Shown: positions 6,911 to 14,857, counted from the first letter of the stretch. The stretch: DNA of 64,000 bases from Bradyrhizobium oligotrophicum S58 (GCF_000344805.1 NC_020453.1:2604001-2668000); one strand, 5' to 3'. Numbers and translations: made by a program. Notes: generated by a model not told the origin, from the sequence alone.

Positions 6911-8473
6911 ATGGACGCGTCAGTGCAGCACGAACAGGCGACGATACCGGACGGCGAGCAGCTGAGCTCGGTGATGCAGACCATCGCGGAGCACAAGGGC
7001 TGCGGTACCTCGGGCGGCAGCGGCAAGGCGAGCTGCGGCTCGGGCGCCGGCGAGAACGACCTGCCGCCGGATATCTGGGAGAAGGTGAAGAACCATCCCT
7101 GCTATAGCGAAGAGGCGCATCATCACTATGCGCGCATGCACGTCGCCGTGGCGCCCGCCTGCAACATCCAGTGCAACTACTGCAACCGCAAATATGACTG
7201 CGCCAACGAGTCGCGTCCCGGCGTGGTCAGCGAGAAGCTCACGCCCGAGCAGGCCGCCAAGAAGGTGCTCGCGGTCGCGTCGACCATTCCGCAGATGACC
7301 GTGCTCGGCATCGCCGGCCCCGGCGATCCGCTCGCCAACCCCGAGAAGACCTTCAAGACATTCGAGCTGATCGCGCGCACCGCGCCCGACATCAAGCTGT
7401 GCCTGTCGACCAATGGTCTTGCGCTGCCCGACCATGTCGACACCATCGCCGGCTTCAACGTCGACCACGTCACGATCACGATCAACATGGTTGATCCCGA
7501 GATCGGCGCCAAGATCTATCCCTGGGTGTTCTGGAAGCACAAGCGCTACACCGGCGTCGAAGCCGCCAAGCTGCTCACCGACCGCCAGCTGCAGGGCCTG
7601 GAGATGCTGACCGAGCGCGGCATCCTCTGCAAGGTCAACTCGGTGATGATCCCGGGCGTCAACGACAAGCATCTCGTCGAGGTCAACAAGGCAGTGAAGT
7701 CGCGCGGCGCCTTCCTGCACAACATCATGCCGCTGATCTCCTCGCCCGAGCACGGCACCGTGTTCGGCCTGACCGGCCAGCGCGGCCCGACCGCGCAGGA
7801 GCTGAAGGCCCTGCAGGACGAGTGCGAAGGCGAGATGAACATGATGCGGCATTGCCGCCAGTGCCGCGCCGACGCTGTCGGCCTGCTCGGTGAGGATCGC
7901 TCCGCCGAGTTCACCACCGACAAGATCATGGCGATGGAGGTGAACTACGACATCGACAGCCGCAAGGCCTATCAGGAAGCGGTCGAGAGCGAGCGCGTGG
8001 CCAAGGTCGTCGCCCGGCAGGAGGAGCTTGCCTCGCTCGCCGGCCAGTCCAGCGACATCAAGCTGCTGGTCGCCGTCGCCACCAAGGGCTCCGGCCTGAT
8101 CAACGAGCATTTCGGCCACGCCAAGGAGTTCCAGGTCTACGAACTGTCCACGGCAGGTGCGAAGTTCGTCGGTCACCGCCGCGTCGACCTGTACTGCCAG
8201 GGCGGCTACGGTGACGAGGACAGCCTGGAGACCGTGATCCGCGCCATCAACGACTGTCATGCGGTGTTCGTCGCCAAGATCGGCGGCTGCCCAAAGAGCG
8301 ACCTGCAGGCGGCGGGCATCGAGCCGGTCGACCAGTTCGCCCACGAGTTCATCGAGAAGTCCGCGATCGCCTGGTTCAAGAACTATCTCGACAAGGTCAA
8401 TAGCGGCGAGATCCAGCACGTCGTGCGCGGTGACGCTGAAATTCGCCAGGGCGCCCTGATCTCGGCCGCGTGA
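6911..8473 (+). CDS. nifB: FeMo-cofactor biosynthesis protein NifB
   Basis: This 520-aa radical SAM enzyme makes NifB-co, the Fe-S core of FeMo-co. C84-N-I-Q-C88-N-Y-C91 is the radical-SAM CxxxCxxC motif, and [16 protein letters not shown] is the SAM/substrate loop. The C-terminal part from about residue 395 ([20 protein letters not shown]) is the NifX-like cofactor-binding domain, so this is the fused NifB type. The start is ATG 6911 with TAGGAG upstream. It heads a long operon of accessory genes running to 14409. Confidence 0.98.
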   Translation: MDASVQHEQATIPDGEQLSSVMQTIAEHKGCGTSGGSGKASCGSGAGENDLPPDIWEKVKNHPCYSEEAHHHYARMHVAVAPACNIQCNYCNRKYDCANESRPGVVSEKLTPEQAAKKVLAVASTIPQMTVLGIAGPGDPLANPEKTFKTFELIARTAPDIKLCLSTNGLALPDHVDTIAGFNVDHVTITINMVDPEIGAKIYPWVFWKHKRYTGVEAAKLLTDRQLQGLEMLTERGILCKVNSVMIPGVNDKHLVEVNKAVKSRGAFLHNIMPLISSPEHGTVFGLTGQRGPTAQELKALQDECEGEMNMMRHCRQCRADAVGLLGEDRSAEFTTDKIMAMEVNYDIDSRKAYQEAVESERVAKVVARQEELASLAGQSSDIKLLVAVATKGSGLINEHFGHAKEFQVYELSTAGAKFVGHRRVDLYCQGGYGDEDSLETVIRAINDCHAVFVAKIGGCPKSDLQAAGIEPVDQFAHEFIEKSAIAWFKNYLDKVNSGEIQHVVRGDAEIRQGALISAA

Positions 8474-8482
8474 CGTCCAATT

Positions 8483-8506
8483 CCGGCGGCACTGCGGTGC
8501 CGCCGG
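8483..8506 (+). terminator. Intra-operon hairpin between nifB and the ferredoxin gene
   Basis: CCGGCGGCAC and GTGCCGCCGG form a perfect 10-bp stem around a TGCG loop. No run of T follows, and the next gene starts 23 nt later with a good ribosome site. It is more likely an mRNA-stabilising or attenuating hairpin than a full stop. Confidence 0.65.
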
Positions 8507-8528
8507 TCCCTTTCGACAGGAGCATCTG

Positions 8529-8753
8529 ATGACTTTGAAGATCATCGCCTCGCAGTGCACGAGCTGCTCGGCCTGCGAGCCCGAATGTCCGAACGTGGCG
8601 ATTTCCGAAAAGAACGGCACCTTCGTGATCGACCCCAAGAAGTGCACCGAGTGCCTCGGCCATTTCGACGAGCCGCAATGCGCCGCCGTCTGCCCGGTCG
8701 ACAACACCTGCGTGATCGACAATTCGTTTCCGCGCTATCAGCCGCCGGCTTGA
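8529..8753 (+). CDS. fdxN: 2[4Fe-4S] ferredoxin (FdxN/FrxA type)
   Basis: This 74-aa ferredoxin starts [21 protein letters not shown]. It has one CxxCxxCxxxCP motif there and a second, expanded one ([18 protein letters not shown]). Rhizobial nifB-linked ferredoxins of this type supply electrons for nitrogenase or for the NifB reaction. It lies 55 nt after nifB, the classical nifB-fdxN/frxA arrangement. Confidence 0.93.
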   Translation: MTLKIIASQCTSCSACEPECPNVAISEKNGTFVIDPKKCTECLGHFDEPQCAAVCPVDNTCVIDNSFPRYQPPA

Positions 8754-8764
8754 GGGAGAGCGAG

Positions 8765-9091
8765 ATGAACTTCACTCTCACGCCAGCCGCGCAGAAATTC
8801 ATGCGCATGATGCTGCGGGCCGACGGGATCACTGGCTCGGGCTTCCGGCTCGCCGTCTCTCCCGGCGGCTGTTCCGGTCTCGCAGCCGACATCAGCGTGC
8901 TCGCCACGCCGCAGCCCGGCGACGCCGTGGTCGAGCGCGACGGCGTCAAGTTGTTCCTGCCGGCGGAGAGCCGGCTGTTGCTGGACGGCGTCACCATCGA
9001 CTTTACTGACACCGCGACCCAGACGGGGCTCGTGTTTCACGATCCGAAGCAGGTCTCGTGCTCTAGCCACGCCTTGAAGGCGCTGCAGTAG
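8765..9091 (+). CDS. Second IscA/HesB-like protein
   Basis: This 108-aa protein has the A-type carrier fold (MNFTLTPAAQKFMRMML ... GGCSGLAADI ... VTIDFTDTATQTG). The usual C-terminal CGC pair is reduced to VSCSSH, leaving one Cys in the tail. Cluster binding may therefore differ from the copy at 3687-4010. It lies 11 nt after the ferredoxin gene. A role in Fe-S delivery to NifB or the ferredoxin is inferred from context. Confidence 0.85.
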   Translation: MNFTLTPAAQKFMRMMLRADGITGSGFRLAVSPGGCSGLAADISVLATPQPGDAVVERDGVKLFLPAESRLLLDGVTIDFTDTATQTGLVFHDPKQVSCSSHALKALQ

Positions 9092-9105
9092 CGGGGAACA
9101 GCGCC

Positions 9106-9639
9106 ATGCCCACCGATGCCCGGCCCAGCTCCCAGACCGCCATCGAGGACGCGCTGCTTGCCGACGCGTTGCTCGGCGGTGGGCTGCCTGAGGAGGCTGA
9201 GCACCACCTGTGGCAGGCGAGCCAGAGCTACCATTTCGACGAAGTCGCCGAGGGACATTTGAAGGAGGCCGAGGCGCTGGCGCCGGATCATGCCGCAGTG
9301 CTGATCGGCTTTTACCGCTTCTATTTCTACAAGGGGCGGCTGGCGGACGCGCTGCGGATCGCCAAGCGGTGCCTGGCAAAGGCCGCGGTTGAGAACCATC
9401 TGCCGCCACATTGGCGCGACGTCCGGCCCGAGCACGCGGAATTTGGCAGTTTCGACCACATGCTGCCGCGCTTCTTCATGTTCACCTTGAAGGGTTACGC
9501 ATACCTGCAGATGCGGCTCGGCAATCTCGTGGAAGGGCGGCTCGCAGTGCAGAAGCTGCTCGACCTCGATCCCAGCGACAAGATCGGCGCGCGCGTCCTG
9601 CTCGAGGTCGTAGACCGGGTGGAGCTCGACGATGAGTGA
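9106..9639 (+). CDS. TPR-like helical protein of the nifB operon
   Basis: The 177-aa product is all-helical with TPR-like patterning (LKEAEALAPDHAAVLIGFYRFYFYKGRLADALRIAKRCL; a second unit near AYLQMRLGNLVEGRLAVQKLLDLDP). No signal peptide or catalytic motif is visible. It resembles the protein encoded at 16112-16597 (shared spacing of a helix pair, an LP..W segment, and a final LRLLDP-like helix). It overlaps the next gene by 8 nt. It may be a scaffold or chaperone for nitrogenase assembly, which is inference. Confidence 0.8.
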   Translation: MPTDARPSSQTAIEDALLADALLGGGLPEEAEHHLWQASQSYHFDEVAEGHLKEAEALAPDHAAVLIGFYRFYFYKGRLADALRIAKRCLAKAAVENHLPPHWRDVRPEHAEFGSFDHMLPRFFMFTLKGYAYLQMRLGNLVEGRLAVQKLLDLDPSDKIGARVLLEVVDRVELDDE

Positions 9640-10405
9640 CGACATCGACGAGGCTGTCGACTGGCAGGGCACCGATATCAGTTGTGCGGGCTGCGCGCAT
9701 GAGGCGCTTGAAGCATCGGGGCGCTGCCGTCTCAAACATGCTTGCGTGCACGATCGCTATGCCCGGCGCATCGACCGGTTCTTCAACTGGAATCCGGCGC
9801 TCGCCAACGACTACGTCAAGCATCCCCATTTCGAGGTGCGCGCGATCGCGGCCAAGCACGCCAGCCCGTTTTATCTGACGCCGCTGCTCGACGATCCCGA
9901 GGAGACGGTGCGCTGGAACGCAGCTCGGCGGCTGCCGAAGCGGCTGGTGCTGCGGCTACGCCATGATCCGCATCGCGAGGTCCGCATCCGCATCGCGACC
10001 GTGCTCGATCCGGAAGACCTGATGCCGATGATGTTGGACAACGACTACTACGTCCGCCTCGTCGTGGCACGGCGGATCGTGCCGTCGGTGCTTGGCCGCA
10101 TGATGGGCGATCCGGAGGCCGAGGTTCGCCGCGTCGTCGCCCGCCGCATTCCGACCGATTGGCTGCTTGGCATGATCAGCGACCCCGACGCGCGGGTGCG
10201 GCTGGAGGTCGCGGAGCGCCTTGCGCCGGATCTTCTCACTGCGATGTGCAAGGATGCCGACTGGCGCGTGCGCCATGAGGTTGCGAGCCGCATTGCGATC
10301 AGCGAGCTCTCCGAACTGGCGCGCGACGAGGATCCGCTGGTGCAGGAGATGGCGCGCGGCCGGCTTGCGAACCGTTCCGGAGCTGCGATGGAGAAACCGG
10401 CATGA
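9632..10405 (+). CDS. 4Fe-4S leucine-rich repeat variant (LRV) protein
   Basis: This 257-aa protein has an N-terminal Fe-S domain with C18, C21, C32 and C38 (CAGC ... CRLKHAC). About eight helical LRV repeats of about 24 aa follow, each with a DP..EVR..vA.rl core. It matches the architecture of the Azotobacter vinelandii LRV protein, whose structure shows a 4Fe-4S cluster and a right-handed helical superhelix. The function is unknown even there, but it is regularly nif-linked. It sits between the TPR-like gene and nifZ, overlapping both. Confidence 0.92.
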   Translation: MSDDIDEAVDWQGTDISCAGCAHEALEASGRCRLKHACVHDRYARRIDRFFNWNPALANDYVKHPHFEVRAIAAKHASPFYLTPLLDDPEETVRWNAARRLPKRLVLRLRHDPHREVRIRIATVLDPEDLMPMMLDNDYYVRLVVARRIVPSVLGRMMGDPEAEVRRVVARRIPTDWLLGMISDPDARVRLEVAERLAPDLLTAMCKDADWRVRHEVASRIAISELSELARDEDPLVQEMARGRLANRSGAAMEKPA

Positions 10406-10725
10406 GCAACATCGTTCGTGACAGCGAAGTGGTGGAACTGTCCGCGCCGCCATACTTCACTTTCGGTGAGAAGGTGAAGGCGAAGCGCACCATCCGCAAC
10501 GACGGCACCTACGCGGGCAAGGAGATCGGCGAGATCCTCGCGAAGAAGGGCGAGATCGGCTACGTCGTCTCGATCGGGACCTTCCTGCAGCAATTCTACA
10601 TCTACGGCGTCGAGTTTCTCGAAAGTGGAAACCGCGTCGGCATGAAACGCAAGGAGCTCGACCCCGCCATGCCGCGGGAAGAGCTCGAAGACGATTTGCC
10701 GCTGCCGGGAGCATACCAATCATGA
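10402..10725 (+). CDS. nifZ: NifZ
   Basis: This 107-aa protein has the NifZ core (FTFGEKVKAKRTIRNDGTYAGKEIGEILAKKGEIGYVVSIGTFLQQFYIYGVEF). NifZ helps form the second P-cluster of the MoFe protein as a chaperone. It overlaps the LRV gene by 4 nt (ATGA) and the following second NifZ-like gene by 4 nt. Confidence 0.94.
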   Translation: MSNIVRDSEVVELSAPPYFTFGEKVKAKRTIRNDGTYAGKEIGEILAKKGEIGYVVSIGTFLQQFYIYGVEFLESGNRVGMKRKELDPAMPREELEDDLPLPGAYQS

Positions 10726-10967
10726 TCGAGCCGCGCCTGCCTAAATATCAATGGGGTCAGCGCGTGAAGGCGCGGATTGATCTCGTCAACGACGGTTCGT
10801 TCCCGAATGCGCCCACTGAGGCGAAGCTCGTCGGCATCGGCGACATGGGCGAGATCGTGCAGGTCGGAACGCATACGGAAGCGAACATGCCGATCTATCT
10901 CGTCGAGTTCGGCGAGCACCTCGTGGTGGGTTGTCTCGAAGAGGAGATCGTCCCGGTAGAGGGGTGA
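10722..10967 (+). CDS. nifZ: Second, short NifZ-like protein
   Basis: This 81-aa protein (YQWGQRVKARIDLVNDGSF ... GDMGEIVQVGTHTEANMPIYLVEFGEHLVVGC) aligns with the NifZ core but lacks the C-terminal extension of the preceding gene. The two look like a tandem duplication that diverged. The 4-nt overlap implies equimolar translation. Confidence 0.85.
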   Translation: MIEPRLPKYQWGQRVKARIDLVNDGSFPNAPTEAKLVGIGDMGEIVQVGTHTEANMPIYLVEFGEHLVVGCLEEEIVPVEG

Positions 10968-10976
10968 TGATCATCC

Positions 10977-11333
10977 ATGGCCGCAACAGCGCTCAAGCCC
11001 AGCCTCATCCTGCCTGCGCATCCCAACGAGCTGGATCGCAGGCGGATCGAGCGCGCGCTGAAGTCGCGCAAGCGCTACCGCTATGTCGAGCCGACGGTCG
11101 CGCCGGTCGATGAAGGTTATCACGTCCAGAGTCCGTGCTGCTCGCGCAACATCGATAAGGACGGCGGCGTGGTCGACGTCGCCTTGCTGCGCCACGATCC
11201 GACGAATGCGATGTGGAAACTATTCTGGAGAGATCATGCCCAGGGGATCTGGGAGCTGCACAGCGTGCACAAGCGGTTGACCGCGGCGGTCGACGAACTG
11301 AACGCCGACCCCGAGCGGATATTCTGGCAGTAG
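10977..11333 (+). CDS. Small nif-operon protein of unknown function
   Basis: This 118-aa basic protein starts MAATALKPSLILPAH. A helical RRRIERALKSRKRYRYVEP segment leads into a beta-like core with a CC pair (SPCCSRNIDKDGG). The second half (MWKLFWRDHAQGIWELHS) is rich in Trp. It resembles DUF3024-type proteins sometimes seen near nif genes, but I am not certain. It lies 9 nt after the second nifZ. Confidence 0.75.
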   Translation: MAATALKPSLILPAHPNELDRRRIERALKSRKRYRYVEPTVAPVDEGYHVQSPCCSRNIDKDGGVVDVALLRHDPTNAMWKLFWRDHAQGIWELHSVHKRLTAAVDELNADPERIFWQ

Positions 11334-11352
11334 AGCGAAGAGGACGGGCGAC

Positions 11353-11619
11353 ATGGCACTTGCCGACCAGGAACTGAATGAGATCGAGCAGGTCCTCGCC
11401 GGACCCGACGCTGGAGGCTTCGCCTATGGCGAACTGCGCCGGCGCTTTCCGCATCTGGTCCTGACGCGCTGCGATGCCTCCGACGTGACGGAAGAGCCGT
11501 TCCGCAGCTACCCGGCGTTCGACCTGCATCTGCTCGATGCCAGCGATCATTGCGCCGGGGTCACCGACGACCCCGCGAAAGCGACCGGCTTGATCCTGGC
11601 GAAGCGGAGCGGATCATGA
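11353..11619 (+). CDS. Small nif-operon protein (DUF6129-like?)
   Basis: This 88-aa protein starts MALADQELNEIEQVLAGPDAGGFAYGELRRRFPHLVLTRCDASDV. The FAYGELRRRFPHL segment looks like a short helix-turn-helix. It recalls short DUF6129-like proteins of nif clusters, from memory only. It overlaps the start of the DegT-fold gene by 4 nt, suggesting coupled translation. Confidence 0.75.
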   Translation: MALADQELNEIEQVLAGPDAGGFAYGELRRRFPHLVLTRCDASDVTEEPFRSYPAFDLHLLDASDHCAGVTDDPAKATGLILAKRSGS

Positions 11620-12830
11620 CCAAGCCCTATCTCGTGCATGACGCCGATCGGCAGGAGCAGGACGAAGCCGAGTTGACGCCGGTCGGCTCCGACTTCATTC
11701 CGTTGTCCGATCCCGATATCACGACGGCCGAGATCGCAGCGGTGGAGGCGACATTGCGCTCGCCGCGCCTGTCATCGGGGCCGCTGGTCGAGGAGTTCGA
11801 GGCCGCGTTCGCCGCTTATCTCGGGCGCAAATATGCCATCGCCGTTCCAAGCGGGACGCTCGGCCTGCTGCTGGTCCTCAAGGCGATGGGGATAGGAGGT
11901 GGCGACGAGGTGATTGCATCGTCCTATTCGTTCCGCGAGGTCGCTCATGCGATCAGCATCGTCGGCGCCAAGCCGGTGTTTTCCGACATCGACTACTATT
12001 CCGGGACGTTGGCGCCCAGCAAGATCGAGGCGCGTATCACGGACAGAACCAGGGCGATCCTCGCCGGCAACACCAACGGTCATCCGGCCAAATGGACCGA
12101 GCTGCAGGCGATTGCGAAGACGCACGGTCTGCCGCTCATCGAAGATTCGACCGAGGCGATCGGCTCGAAATATCAGGGTGCGCTGGTCGGCACCTTCGGC
12201 GCCGCCTCGGTGTTCGACTTCTCGCAGCCGTTCGCGCTGACCTGCGGCGAGGGCGGCATGGTCGTGACCGACGATGTCGACATCGCCGTTGCCGTGCGCC
12301 GCCACCGCTCGCACCGGCTCGACGAGCGCGCATCGGTGGTGGTCAGCAGCAGCGCATCGCATCAGGCCGTGATGAGCGACGTCACCGCGGCGCTCGGGCT
12401 GGCGCAGCTGAAGCGGATCGATGAGATCCTCGAGCGGCGCAAGCTGGTCGAGCAGATCTACTACAGCGAGGTGCAGTCGTTCGAGGGTATCAAGGACCCT
12501 TATGTCGGCCCAGATGTCACCGAGGTGAACTGGTTTCTCTACCAAGTCCATCTGGGCACGCGGTTCTCGAAGTCGAGCCGGGATTCGATCGTCGAGGATC
12601 TCAGGGTCGAGCAGATCGAAGCCATCGCCTATTCGAATCCACTGCATCTGCAGCGGCACTATTTCGACATGGGTTACCGGCGCGGCGACTGCCTCGTGAC
12701 CGAGAAGGTCGCCGACCGCGTGGTGGCCTTGCCGTTCCACGTTCATCTGACTTCCGACCAGATCGCCTTCATCGTCGCGACCATGAAGGACGCGTCGGTC
12801 AATGTCGGAGCGGGCGCGGCGATCTACTGA
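11616..12830 (+). CDS. DegT/DnrJ/EryC1-fold protein lacking the PLP lysine
   Basis: This 404-aa protein has the aspartate-aminotransferase fold of the DegT family: substrate loop VPSGTLGLLLVLKA, IEDSTEAIGSKYQG with the PLP-nitrogen Asp177, and GEGGMVVTDD at 211-220. In active family members the Schiff-base lysine lies 5 residues before that GEGG. Here residue 206 is Phe (FDFSQPFALTCGEGG). It is therefore probably not an ordinary aminotransferase or dehydratase and may be a structural or PLP-sensing protein. Start ATG 11616 overlaps the preceding gene, so it is a true operon member. Confidence 0.88.
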   Translation: MTKPYLVHDADRQEQDEAELTPVGSDFIPLSDPDITTAEIAAVEATLRSPRLSSGPLVEEFEAAFAAYLGRKYAIAVPSGTLGLLLVLKAMGIGGGDEVIASSYSFREVAHAISIVGAKPVFSDIDYYSGTLAPSKIEARITDRTRAILAGNTNGHPAKWTELQAIAKTHGLPLIEDSTEAIGSKYQGALVGTFGAASVFDFSQPFALTCGEGGMVVTDDVDIAVAVRRHRSHRLDERASVVVSSSASHQAVMSDVTAALGLAQLKRIDEILERRKLVEQIYYSEVQSFEGIKDPYVGPDVTEVNWFLYQVHLGTRFSKSSRDSIVEDLRVEQIEAIAYSNPLHLQRHYFDMGYRRGDCLVTEKVADRVVALPFHVHLTSDQIAFIVATMKDASVNVGAGAAIY

Positions 12831-12866
12831 CGAGTTCTGACCTCAAACTGGAGAAGGAGAATCCAA

Positions 12867-13175
12867 GTGGCGACATTGACGGTAATGCCATCAGGCAAGA
12901 CGATCGAGGTGGGGGAGGGCACGACGATTCTGGCGGCGCTGCTCGGCGCCGAGGTCGAGATCCCGCACAAGTGCGAGGGCCAGGCGAAGTGCGGCTCGTG
13001 CCACATCTTCCTGCAGGAAGGTCGCAAGGGTGTCTCGAAGGTCTCCAAGCTCGAGAACGAGAAGCTCGACAGCATCGTCGGCGTCGGCTCGAAATCCCGG
13101 CTCGCATGCCAGGCAACCATTCTGGGCACCGAGAACGTCAAGATCGAACTGCTCGGCTTTGGCTCAGGTCTGTAA
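12867..13175 (+). CDS. Plant-type 2Fe-2S ferredoxin
   Basis: This 102-aa protein has the [2Fe-2S] ligand pattern CEGQAKCGSC and a distal C in RLACQAT, as in nif-linked ferredoxins of rhizobia and Rhodobacter (FdI/FdxC-like). The start is GTG 12867 with AAGGAG 7 nt upstream. It probably donates electrons to nitrogenase or its assembly enzymes. It lies 36 nt after the DegT-fold gene. Confidence 0.92.
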   Translation: MATLTVMPSGKTIEVGEGTTILAALLGAEVEIPHKCEGQAKCGSCHIFLQEGRKGVSKVSKLENEKLDSIVGVGSKSRLACQATILGTENVKIELLGFGSGL

Positions 13176-13188
13176 CAGGAGGGATCAC

Positions 13189-13401
13189 ATGGACAGCATT
13201 ACGCTTCACGTCCGGTTTGCGTCGGATGGAACGGTCGCCGAAATCAGCGAGCGGCCGGTCGGGCTGACGCCGCAGCAGTGGTTCGACAAGTTGAGCGAGG
13301 CGATCGGCATGAAGGCCTATCAGACCTTCGCCGGCGGTCGCGGCGTGTTCAAGGTCGCGCGCGACCAGATCGAGGCGCTGAAGACCGCGGCCGTGGCGTG
13401 A
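13189..13401 (+). CDS. 70-aa nif-operon protein of unknown function
   Basis: The gene starts at ATG 13189, 13 nt after the ferredoxin gene, behind AGGAGGG. The product (MDSITLHVRFASDGTVAEISERPVGLTPQQWFDKL ... VFKVARDQIEAL) has a beta-strand opening and a helical end. No Cys or known motif is present. Its place directly behind a ferredoxin suggests a small partner protein. Confidence 0.75.
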   Translation: MDSITLHVRFASDGTVAEISERPVGLTPQQWFDKLSEAIGMKAYQTFAGGRGVFKVARDQIEALKTAAVA

Positions 13402-13439
13402 CAGCTGCACGGCGGACCCATGCTTGAAGCGGCGGCGTG

Positions 13440-13754
13440 ATGACGGATACAAAGCGGGATTGCCGGTTCTTTGTCTCGTATACCGGCGTCAAGCTGCCGC
13501 TGCGGCTGGTCACGGCGATCACGCCGGAGCAGCTGTCGAACCGCAACACGTTCATCCGCGGCTATTTCGATGCCGCGGGTGCGCTGACCGGGTTCGAAAA
13601 GATCGTCTATGGCGAGATCGAGCTCACGCACAGCTACAGCTACCATGCCAATGGCGTGCTGAGCCGCGCCGAGATCGTGATGCTCGACGAGGAGCCGGTG
13701 ACGCTGAATTTCGACGAGAACGGCGCGCCTGCGGCCGCGCAAGATGCTGCGTGA
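13440..13754 (+). CDS. 104-aa nif-operon protein (DUF6156-like?)
   Basis: The protein reads MTDTKRDCRFFVSYTGVKLPLRLVTAITPEQLSNRNTFIRGYFDAAG, with a beta-rich pattern continuing to HSYSYHANGVLSRAEIVM. An in-frame GTG at 13437 directly precedes the chosen ATG. It resembles short proteins I recall from diazotroph nif operons (DUF6156), without certainty. It is followed at 12 nt by another tiny gene. Confidence 0.75.
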   Translation: MTDTKRDCRFFVSYTGVKLPLRLVTAITPEQLSNRNTFIRGYFDAAGALTGFEKIVYGEIELTHSYSYHANGVLSRAEIVMLDEEPVTLNFDENGAPAAAQDAA

Positions 13755-13766
13755 GCGGGAGGGGCC

Positions 13767-13934
13767 GTGACTGTCGCCAAGCTGATCGAGGCTCTTGCCA
13801 GCATGCCGAAGGACGCTATCGTGCTGATGGACAGCGGCGCCGGATTGTCGCGTGTCGATGCGCTGGAGCTCGTGGACGAGCAGGGGCCCGGCGCGCCGGC
13901 TGAGGTCATCCTGCAGCCAAGCTTGGACGAGTAG
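13767..13934 (+). CDS. Tiny 55-aa protein, GTG start
   Basis: The GTG at 13767 is preceded by a strong GGGAGGGG ribosome site. It opens a 55-codon frame ending at TAG 13932-13934 (MTVAKLIEALASMPKDAIVLMDSGAG ... ILQPSLDE). The helix plus LxxMPxDAxVLM pattern is a coherent fold signal. The frame exactly fills the gap between its neighbours. The function is unknown. Codon use matches the operon, so I regard it as a real gene. Confidence 0.65.
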   Translation: MTVAKLIEALASMPKDAIVLMDSGAGLSRVDALELVDEQGPGAPAEVILQPSLDE

Positions 13935-13950
13935 AGACAGGAACGGCCGA

Positions 13951-14409
13951 ATGACGGATGCTGGGACGTCAGAGACTGGAACTTCGAAAGCGGCACCGGT
14001 GGTCACGCCCTATGAGCGGATCGGTGGCGCGGTCGTGGTCGATCGTCTCGTTGAAGCCTTCTACCACCGGATGGACACGCTACCCGAGGCGAAACAGATC
14101 CGCGACATGCACGGCACCAATCTTGGGCCGATCAAGCACATCCTGAAGCGGTATTTTTCGGAATGGCTCGGCGGCCCAAAACTGTATTCGCCGGAGAAGG
14201 GCCATCCCCGGCTGCGCCAGCGCCATATGGGCTTTGCTATCGGCAATGCCGAGCGCGACGCCTGGCTGCTGTGCATGCGCGGCGCGCTCGAGGAGACGGT
14301 CAGCGATATCCAAGCGCGGCAGGATGTCGACGCCGCCATGACCAAGCTCGCCGACTGGATGCGCAACCAGGCCGGCAATCCGCACGACGCCCGCGCGGGA
14401 CGGCCGTGA
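13951..14409 (+). CDS. Group II truncated haemoglobin
   Basis: This 152-aa protein has the 2-on-2 globin features: PYERIGG, a Tyr38 at the B10 region (FYHRM), proximal His92 in LRQRHMGF, and Trp105 at G8 (ERDAWLLCM), diagnostic of group II (GlbO type). An N-terminal extension of about 18 aa is present. As the last gene of the NifA-controlled nifB operon it may bind O2 or NO to protect nitrogenase assembly. That role is inferred from context. Confidence 0.9.
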   Translation: MTDAGTSETGTSKAAPVVTPYERIGGAVVVDRLVEAFYHRMDTLPEAKQIRDMHGTNLGPIKHILKRYFSEWLGGPKLYSPEKGHPRLRQRHMGFAIGNAERDAWLLCMRGALEETVSDIQARQDVDAAMTKLADWMRNQAGNPHDARAGRP

Positions 14410-14425
14410 GCTGATGCTCGTAGTT

Positions 14426-14553
14426 GGTAGGGTGGGCAAAGCGAAGCGTGCCCACCGTAACGCTGCCACCCGACGAGACTGTTCGAACGGTGGGCACGGC
14501 GCACTTCGGGCGGTGTGTTTCACGACCGCCGGTGGCGCCTTTGCCCACCCTAC
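14426..14553. repeat. Inverted-repeat-bounded intergenic element, copy 2
   Basis: The element is bounded by GTAGGGTGGGCAAA (14427-14440) and its exact inverse TTTGCCCACCCTAC (14540-14553). Its interior contains further GTGCCCACC/GGTGGGCAC inverted segments. Related to the copy at 214-310. It separates the nifB operon from the convergent leftward operon and could also end transcription. Confidence 0.65.
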
Positions 14554-14571
14554 GGATCAACGGCTGCGTAG

Positions 14572-14814
14572 CTAATACAGCGGCACGCCGAAGAAGTTCT
14601 CGTCGTCGCCGCCCCAGGCGCGATGCAGCGCCAGGGCGTTCTGCCATTGCGCCATCTCGGCATCGCTGGCGCTGCGGTGGGTGACCTTGCCGTCCGGCTT
14701 CTCGGCCAGCAGATAGGGCTTGCCGTTGCGAATGAAGCGGTTGAGATCCCTGGTGTCGTTGGGGCGCACGACGCAGCGCGGAGTCTCGTCGATCAGGATG
14801 GTGGTCGGCAGCAT
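14572..14814 (-). CDS. Small unknown protein, last gene of leftward operon
   Basis: This 80-aa protein starts MLPTTILIDETPRCVVRPNDTRDLNRFIRNGKPYLLAEKPDGKV. ATG 14814 has GGAGA about 9 nt upstream; an in-frame ATG at 14829 is possible. The sequence is compact, with a single Cys and a Trp-rich C-terminal part (QWQNALALHRAWGG). No family was recognised. It lies 43 nt after the hydrolase-like gene. Confidence 0.65.
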   Translation of the reverse strand: MLPTTILIDETPRCVVRPNDTRDLNRFIRNGKPYLLAEKPDGKVTHRSASDAEMAQWQNALALHRAWGGDDENFFGVPLY

Positions 14815-14857
14815 CGTTGCGCTCTCCATCGCTCCATGGGTTATTGCTCGGTGGCCA

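Noticed and set aside
6920..8722. 600-aa minus-strand ORF opposite nifB
   Set aside because: It is the antisense shadow of nifB and fdxN, Leu/Val/Asp-rich, with no motif or ribosome site. GC-rich DNA produces such frames.
11772..12746. 324-aa minus-strand ORF opposite the DegT-like gene
   Set aside because: It is His/Arg/Leu-rich antisense of a clear gene, with no start signal.
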